64,000 nucleotides of DNA from a virus, in IMG/VR virus record IMGVR_UViG_3300044899_000017, positions 1-64,000 of that record. The stretch is one strand, 5' to 3'. Made by a program: the position numbers and the translations under genes. Shown here in pieces: positions 59,997 to 64,000 of this stretch. The notes beneath the pieces were generated by a model. The model had not been told where the DNA came from and made no database searches. It worked only from the letters and a program-made list of their open reading frames with translations. Within the stretch, counting starts at the first letter, position 1. Each line of letters starts with the position of its first letter.

Positions 59997-60076
59997 TGCG
60001 CTTCGCCGTCTGGATCGGCGTCGCGCTGATCCTCGCGGCGCTGCTGTGGGGGTACGTGATCGGCTCGCACCTATGA
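59996..60076 (+). CDS. 26-residue membrane peptide
   Basis: MRFAVWIGVALILAALLWGY and six more residues. One span. Overlaps neighbours at both ends as real genes here do. Very short, so tentative. Confidence 0.4.
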   Translation: MRFAVWIGVALILAALLWGYVIGSHL

Positions 60077-60342
60077 CGGGCGAGGTCGGCACCACCTGCA
60101 CGGTGCGGTATCGGATTACGGGCGGCATCGAACCCGCCGATCCGGTAGACGGCGACCTGCTGCGGACGGTGCCGGGCGGAACGTGCTACCGCATCGAGGA
60201 GGCGCGCCGGCTCCCGAACGATGCGCGGTGGCCGGGCGCGCGGCGCTACGTGCTGAAGTGCGTGCGGCTCGGGAAGGACGCGGTGCAGCTCGGCGAGCCG
60301 GGCGTCTTCCCGCTCGTGTGGGACTCGCGGAGACGCGGGTGA
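60073..60342 (+). CDS. Hypothetical protein
   Basis: 89 residues, beta-rich (TTCTVRYRITGGIEPAD, RYVLKCVRLGKDAVQLG). ATGA overlap. Compact; not recognised. Confidence 0.5.
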   Translation: MTGEVGTTCTVRYRITGGIEPADPVDGDLLRTVPGGTCYRIEEARRLPNDARWPGARRYVLKCVRLGKDAVQLGEPGVFPLVWDSRRRG

Positions 60343-60743
60343 TCGACGACCTGCTCGAACTCGTGGCGATGCTCGTCGGAGCGCTCGACGCGGCCGAGAA
60401 CGAACTCGCGTCGCTCCGCGAGATGGATCACGTGCCGCTCCCGGACGAGCTGCACGCGAAGCTCGAAGAACGGCTCGTGCTGATCGAGACGCTGAAGCGC
60501 GTGCGTGGCGGGCTGAAGGCAGGGGCGGCGCTCGACGAGGCGAAGCTGACGGCCGTGTACCGCGAGGAGCGCAGCCGCCACCCGCACGTCGAGGACTCGC
60601 TGCCGCCGGCGCCGGTACTCGGAGATGTCGAGCGCGAACTCGCCGACGTTCAGGAGGTCGTGCGCCGGCGGGCGCTCGTGCTGCCGGCGCTCGACCACGC
60701 GCTCCGCGGCGTGCCGCTGCGGGAGGACTTCGCGGGATGCTGA
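60339..60743 (+). CDS. Helical hypothetical protein
   Basis: 134 residues from GTG in GTGA. Nearly all helix with heptad-like spacing (LLELVAMLVGALDAAENELA, EERLVLIETLKRVRGG). Possibly a coiled-coil oligomer. Unknown. Confidence 0.5.
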   Translation: MIDDLLELVAMLVGALDAAENELASLREMDHVPLPDELHAKLEERLVLIETLKRVRGGLKAGAALDEAKLTAVYREERSRHPHVEDSLPPAPVLGDVERELADVQEVVRRRALVLPALDHALRGVPLREDFAGC

Positions 60744-60919
60744 AGGCCGAAGGCGGCGATGATCGCCGGGCTGACGCTGCTGCGCGCGACGAGCGCGTCC
60801 ATCACGAGGACGGCGGCGAGCTGCTGATCGGTGAGACGGGATCGGTCCATAGTCCCCTGTATCGGCAGCTCGCCGGATACCTGAAGCGTGGCGCGGCGGT
60901 GCCTACGATGGGGGCGTGA
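60737..60919 (+). CDS. Small hypothetical protein
   Basis: 60 residues, charged, from an ATG that overlaps the preceding stop. Its 3' end covers the promoter of the next gene. May be a remnant; no known family. Confidence 0.4.
   Translation: MLKAEGGDDRRADAAARDERVHHEDGGELLIGETGSVHSPLYRQLAGYLKRGAAVPTMGA
60904..60918 (+). promoter_or_regulatory. Leaderless-type promoter
   Basis: TACGAT at 60904-60909 ends 6 nt before GTG 60916; an upstream TGCC gives an extended -10 look. Confidence 0.6.
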
Positions 60920-61563
60920 CGGTGGCCGAGAAGCAGAAGCCGAAGGCGGGGCAGCGTGGCGCGCGGACGCAGGCGAGGCAGACTCGCGAGCTGACGGTCG
61001 AGGAACGTGCCGAGCGCGAGGCCGCGAACGCGAAGCGCGCCGCGGCGAAGGGCGCCCGGCTGAACTCGGCGCAGACGGGCCTGCGGAACTCGCTGATCAT
61101 CGCGCGCGCCGCGCAGGGCATGGAGTGGAAGGACATCGCGAAGGAAGCGGGCATCTCGGCGCGGCAGTGCCAGCGCGTCGCCGAGGCCGCGCGGTCCGTC
61201 GATTCGCCGGTGGACGAGTCGCCGATGCAGCTCCTCGAAGGGATCGCGTCGGGCTTCGCTCGAAGCATCGGCGACTACGAACGGATGGCGTTCGCGTGGG
61301 CCGACACGAATCAGTCGGCGGCGCTCGGCGCGAAGAAGGCCGCGGACGAGACGCGCGCGCGGCTGGCGTCGCTGATGGCCGAGGTCGGGAAGCTGCCGTC
61401 GAACCTCGAACTCTTCCGGTCGGAGATGGCGATGCAGCGGATCGCGGAGCAGATGGTCGGGATGATGCGCGCGGTGGCCGCGGGCGAGAAGACGCCGGAC
61501 GAGGCGGTGGCGTTCTTCCGCGAACTCGTCGGGCAGCGCGCACGCGCGCAGCTCGTGGCCTGA
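60916..61563 (+). CDS. HTH protein, possible small terminase
   Basis: 215 residues. Basic N-terminus, then SLIIARAAQGMEWKDIAKEA and GISARQCQRVAEAAR as a clean helix-turn-helix, then a long helical C-terminus (residues 95-210). HTH plus helical oligomerisation fits small terminase subunits, as well as regulators. No large terminase follows it; a promoter of the other class and a DpdA-like gene come next. Confidence 0.5.
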   Translation: MTVAEKQKPKAGQRGARTQARQTRELTVEERAEREAANAKRAAAKGARLNSAQTGLRNSLIIARAAQGMEWKDIAKEAGISARQCQRVAEAARSVDSPVDESPMQLLEGIASGFARSIGDYERMAFAWADTNQSAALGAKKAADETRARLASLMAEVGKLPSNLELFRSEMAMQRIAEQMVGMMRAVAAGEKTPDEAVAFFRELVGQRARAQLVA

Positions 61564-61592
61564 CGCGTCCGGGCCGGCGGGCACGATGCACT

Positions 61593-61641
61593 GCGGGCGC
61601 CGGCGTCGTCGGTCCTCCCCGGAAACGCCGCCGGCGCCCGC
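61593..61641 (+). terminator. Long-loop hairpin terminator
   Basis: A 12-bp perfect GC stem (61593-61604 with 61630-61641) and a 25-base loop. No T-run. Lies between the HTH gene and promoter copy 9. The rest of 61564-61694 shows nothing else. Confidence 0.5.
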
Positions 61642-61694
61642 TCCGTAGGGTTCGACTCGCGGCGGGCCGGACCTTCACGGAGTAGCGCGTCGGG

Positions 61695-61728
61695 TGATAA
61701 CTCTGTTATCGTGGTGGGCGTACCCGAG
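61695..61728 (+). promoter_or_regulatory. Promoter module copy 9
   Basis: TGATAACTCTGTTATCG at 61695-61711 (one end base differs), -10 TATCGT at 61707-61712, ACCCGAG at 61722-61728, then CACGAGGAG and ATG 61760. Confidence 0.8.
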
Positions 61729-61759
61729 CTGTCCACCACCACGAGGAGAATCACCCGCA

Positions 61760-62536
61760 ATGTCCACACTTACCGCAGTCCCCGCAGCCGCCGCCATCGC
61801 GCCGGCGCCGCCGCAGCCGCAGGTCGCCGATCCCATCGCGCCGTTCATCGCGCCGCACCTGCTCGTGACGACCGCGCACCCGTCGCTGCTTCAGCATCCC
61901 GACCCGGACACGGACGCGCCGGTGCATCGCCATCTCGGCCGTCTGCTGCAACCGCGGCACACGTCAAGCGTCGAGGCGACCGCCGCGGCCGGCATCCCGT
62001 GGGCCTGCGATAACGACTGCTTTCAGGGCCTCGACGAGAAGGCATTCGTGCGGATGATCGACCGCATGGTGGGCCTGCCCGGCTGCCGGTTCGTGACGGT
62101 GCCCGACGTGGTGGCCGACGCGCGCGCCACGGCGAAGCAGTTCGAGACGTGGGCGCCGGCGCTCGAACGCCGCGGCCTCCCGCTCGCGCTCGTGCTTCAG
62201 AACGGCATCGACGCGCCCGACCTTCAGGGGTGGCTCGCGTTCACGTGGCACCGGCTCGACGCGGTGTTCATCGGCGGCGACGACGACTTCAAGCTCGGAC
62301 CGCTCGCGGCCGAGCTGGCGCGCGACGCGAAGGCGCACGGCCTGCACGTTCACTGGGGCCGCGTGAACTCGCGCAAGCGGATGAAGCACTGCATCGAGAC
62401 GGGCGCGTGCGACTCGCTCGACGGCTCGATGTGGGCGCGCTTCCGAAAGACGCATCTCGATAAGGGGCTGCGGTGGCTCGGCGAGCTGTCGTCGGAGCCG
62501 ATGCTGCCGTTCGAGCTGGCGGTCGCCGCGGCCTAG
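61760..62536 (+). CDS. DpdA-like TGT-fold protein
   Basis: 258 residues from ATG 61760, chosen for CACGAGGAGAATC before it. WACDNDCFQGLD, then FVTVPDVVADARAT (D116), LALVLQNGI, AVFIGGDDDFKLG and HVHWGRVNSRKRM with CDSLDGS match the TIM-barrel tRNA-guanine transglycosylase family found in actinophages and called DpdA-like. DpdA inserts 7-deazaguanine into DNA to evade restriction. No queC/D/E or folE gene is in the window, so it must use a base from elsewhere. The Asp pattern is by eye. A terminator follows. Confidence 0.7.
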   Translation: MSTLTAVPAAAAIAPAPPQPQVADPIAPFIAPHLLVTTAHPSLLQHPDPDTDAPVHRHLGRLLQPRHTSSVEATAAAGIPWACDNDCFQGLDEKAFVRMIDRMVGLPGCRFVTVPDVVADARATAKQFETWAPALERRGLPLALVLQNGIDAPDLQGWLAFTWHRLDAVFIGGDDDFKLGPLAAELARDAKAHGLHVHWGRVNSRKRMKHCIETGACDSLDGSMWARFRKTHLDKGLRWLGELSSEPMLPFELAVAAA

Positions 62537-62581
62537 CCGCCGGCGACACGGGCCTCGTGCCCGAGGAGGTAGGGAAGCATC

Positions 62582-62610
62582 CGCGGCGCCTTCGGGCGCC
62601 GCGATTCGTT
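62582..62610 (+). terminator. Intrinsic terminator
   Basis: A 9-bp perfect stem (62582-62590 with 62595-62603), TTCG tetraloop, then ATTCGTT. Confidence 0.85.
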
Positions 62611-62628
62611 CCGGGCCTCGCGTGCCGC

Positions 62629-62662
62629 CGATAACTCTGTTATCGTGCCGTGTGTACCCGAG
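62629..62662 (+). promoter_or_regulatory. Promoter module copy 10
   Basis: Perfect palindrome CGATAACTCTGTTATCG at 62629-62645, -10 TATCGT at 62641-62646, ACCCGAG at 62656-62662; CTGAGGAGG precedes ATG 62686. Confidence 0.85.
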
Positions 62663-62685
62663 CTGCACGACCTGAGGAGGTCGCG

Positions 62686-63741
62686 ATGTCCACCACCACT
62701 AGCACTTCCCACACGTACGCGGTAGGCGACCGCGTTCGCATCCTGAAGCCGGGCGAGGAGGGCGAGGGGCAGATCACCTTCGTCTCCGACGACGGCGCGC
62801 CGGCGAGCCTCGAAGTCTCCCGGCACTTCGCCGGCGGGCTGTGGCTGCGACCCGATCAGGTCGAGCTGATCACGCCGGCGCCCGAGGTTCAGAAGACGGA
62901 GGCCGGCGAAGACGGCATCCGCGCGGAGAAGGTGCTGATCACGGAGCGGAACGCCGGCGGGCAGTGCGTGCGCGAGGTCGTGGTCGAGCGGATCACGGAG
63001 GACGGCTCGATCCGGCAGACGACGGTCCGCGAGGTCGAGTACGACACGGAGACGGCGACCGCGAAGTGGGAGACGCCGCGCGCTGTCTCGCCGGACCGCG
63101 CGACCGCGTACATCGAGGAGTGCTACGAGCGCGAGCTGCTGACGCGGCCCGGGGAGGAGCTGATCATGCCGACGATGTTCGACGAGATTCGGAGCCGTCA
63201 CGCGACGGAGCAGGACGCGGCGCGCGAGCTGGGCCGCGGGCTGATGCGCGGCGACCGCGCCAGCTTCAAGCTCGGGTGGTCGTGGGAGAACTCGGCGCTC
63301 GCCGCCATCGACGCGTACACGCTCGACGACGACGACATCGCGGAGCTGCGCTGCTACCTGCTCGGCTATGCGGTCGGGCTGTCCGCCGGCGGCGGCGACG
63401 AGATGGGCGAGCGGATGCTCGCGCGGCTGCCGCAGCCGGAGGAGTTCCGCGCGGCGTACACGACCGGGAAGCACGACGGCCGGCAGGAGCAGGTCGGCGT
63501 GACCTACCCGGACGTGATCGAGACGGCCGCGGCGCGGCGCCAGCGCGAGCGCGAAGAGCTGCTGACGATGCGCGAGTGCGGCTGCGGCGCGACGACGGAG
63601 GGCGAATGCTGCGCCGCGGTGGAGGGCTACTTCACGTCGCTCGGGCAGCGCTCCGAACACGAGCTGCGCGAGCTGCACGAGGGCGACGGCTGCGAGGCCG
63701 CGCGCATCCTCCTCGTGAAGCGCGCGGGGCGGGACTCCTAA
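62686..63741 (+). CDS. Hypothetical protein with KOW-like start
   Basis: 351 residues. TYAVGDRVRILKPGEEGEGQ then ITFVSDDG and ASLEV...FAGGLWLRPDQVELI looks like a KOW/SH3-type barrel. The rest is helical, acidic, with RECGCGATTEGECC near 300 as a possible zinc site. Single-gene transcript between promoter copy 10 and a hairpin. Not recognised. Confidence 0.6.
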   Translation: MSTTTSTSHTYAVGDRVRILKPGEEGEGQITFVSDDGAPASLEVSRHFAGGLWLRPDQVELITPAPEVQKTEAGEDGIRAEKVLITERNAGGQCVREVVVERITEDGSIRQTTVREVEYDTETATAKWETPRAVSPDRATAYIEECYERELLTRPGEELIMPTMFDEIRSRHATEQDAARELGRGLMRGDRASFKLGWSWENSALAAIDAYTLDDDDIAELRCYLLGYAVGLSAGGGDEMGERMLARLPQPEEFRAAYTTGKHDGRQEQVGVTYPDVIETAAARRQREREELLTMRECGCGATTEGECCAAVEGYFTSLGQRSEHELRELHEGDGCEAARILLVKRAGRDS

Positions 63742-63776
63742 CGAAACTTCGGCTCGGGTACAGCGACCGAAGGCGT

Positions 63777-63806
63777 GACCGGCCGGCTCCTCGTGGCCGG
63801 CCGGTC
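63777..63806 (+). terminator. Hairpin terminator
   Basis: An 11-bp perfect stem (63777-63787 with 63796-63806), 8-base loop. No T-run follows. Confidence 0.6.
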
Positions 63807-63813
63807 CGCAGCC

Positions 63814-63832
63814 TAAGATCGCGCCACCCGAG
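63814..63832 (+). promoter_or_regulatory. Promoter module copy 11, no palindrome
   Basis: TAAGAT at 63814-63819 and ACCCGAG at 63826-63832 (6 nt apart), then CTGTAGGA and ATG 63857. Confidence 0.6.
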
Positions 63833-63856
63833 CTGTAGGAATCCGAGGATCGAGCG

Positions 63857-64000
63857 ATGGCCGACGAGAAGACACTCGAAGAGGAGCAGGCGAAGCTAGC
63901 CGAGCTGGCGCGCCGCGCCGAGGAGTTGCGCGCCGCGGAGACGGGCACGGACCTCGTGCCCGTCGGCGGGCAGTCGCCGGAGGCCGCGAAGCGCGAGATG
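63857..64000 (+). CDS. Hypothetical protein, 5' part
   Basis: 48 codons in the window, running off the right edge. Begins MADEKTLEEEQAKLAELARR, a charged helix likely to be a coiled coil, then a Val/Gly-rich turn. Behind promoter copy 11. Function unknown. Confidence 0.6.
   Translation, partial: MADEKTLEEEQAKLAELARRAEELRAAETGTDLVPVGGQSPEAAKREM

Noticed and set aside
60916-61563. Firm call of small terminase
   Set aside because: HTH plus helices is not specific, and no large terminase follows. Kept as a possibility only.
1-64000. tRNA genes, integrase, attachment sites and replication origin
   Set aside because: None could be recognised by reading; no cloverleaf with a T-loop, no tyrosine or serine recombinase motif and no iteron cluster was seen.

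Overview
The window is one continuous stretch of a tailed-phage (or prophage) genome with very high GC content. Essentially every gene is on the + strand and most start and stop codons overlap (ATGA, GTGA, TGATG, TAGTG). An actinobacterial host is suggested by four things: the GC content with frequent GTG and some TTG starts, a mycobacterial-type IHF protein, a GH25 lysin, and leaderless TANNNT promoters. Host genus, lifestyle and genome ends cannot be read from the window. No integrase, DNA polymerase or recognisable large terminase is present, so the genome continues beyond both edges.

Layout. (1) 1-14767: an early or accessory region of about 45 small genes, mostly unknown. Many carry CxxC zinc motifs or one or two membrane segments. 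Recognisable members are a SEC-C protein (8757), an IHF-like nucleoid protein (10724), a secreted Cys-containing protein (11114) and a DEDDh exonuclease (13892). (2) 14882-29245: head genes. These are the portal (15420), a MuF-like protein fused to a zincin (17435), a peptidoglycan-binding protein (22395), a maturation protease with scaffold (22961), a decoration-type protein (24457), a Mu gpT-like major capsid protein (24873) and connector/completion proteins. (3) 29282-45104: a contractile tail in PBSX (xkd) order. It runs sheath, tube, chaperone with a -1 frameshift, a 1650-residue tape measure carrying three enzyme-like domains, LysM protein, hub, DUF2577-like, XkdS-like, gpJ-like, XkdU-like and a repetitive fibre. 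(4) 45139-46925: lysin and holin, then a terminator. (5) 47152-54088: recombination and replication. It holds RecT, a PD-(D/E)XK nuclease with a Cys cluster, an HNH-like protein, an initiator-like HTH protein, a DnaC-like loader and RusA. (6) 54152-64000: short operons, each led by a related promoter. They encode small proteins, a HerA/FtsK-like ATPase, a Ku homologue, an HTH protein and a DpdA-like TGT-fold protein.

Regulation stands out. Eleven places share a module with a -10 of TATCGT type, usually inside the palindrome CGATAACnnnGTTATCG, followed by ACCCGAG near the predicted transcript 5' end and then a Shine-Dalgarno. All eleven precede non-structural genes. A second class, found before most late cassettes and a few others, has a TANNNT box mostly 6-7 nt before the start codon, as expected for leaderless mRNAs. 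A single DNA-binding regulator could switch the first set as a regulon.

One further genome-wide trait is an apparent strong avoidance of several palindromic hexamers (CTGCAG, CTCGAG, GTCGAC, GTGCAC, CAGCTG, GAGCTC), visible in how codon pairs are spelled. This suggests restriction pressure.
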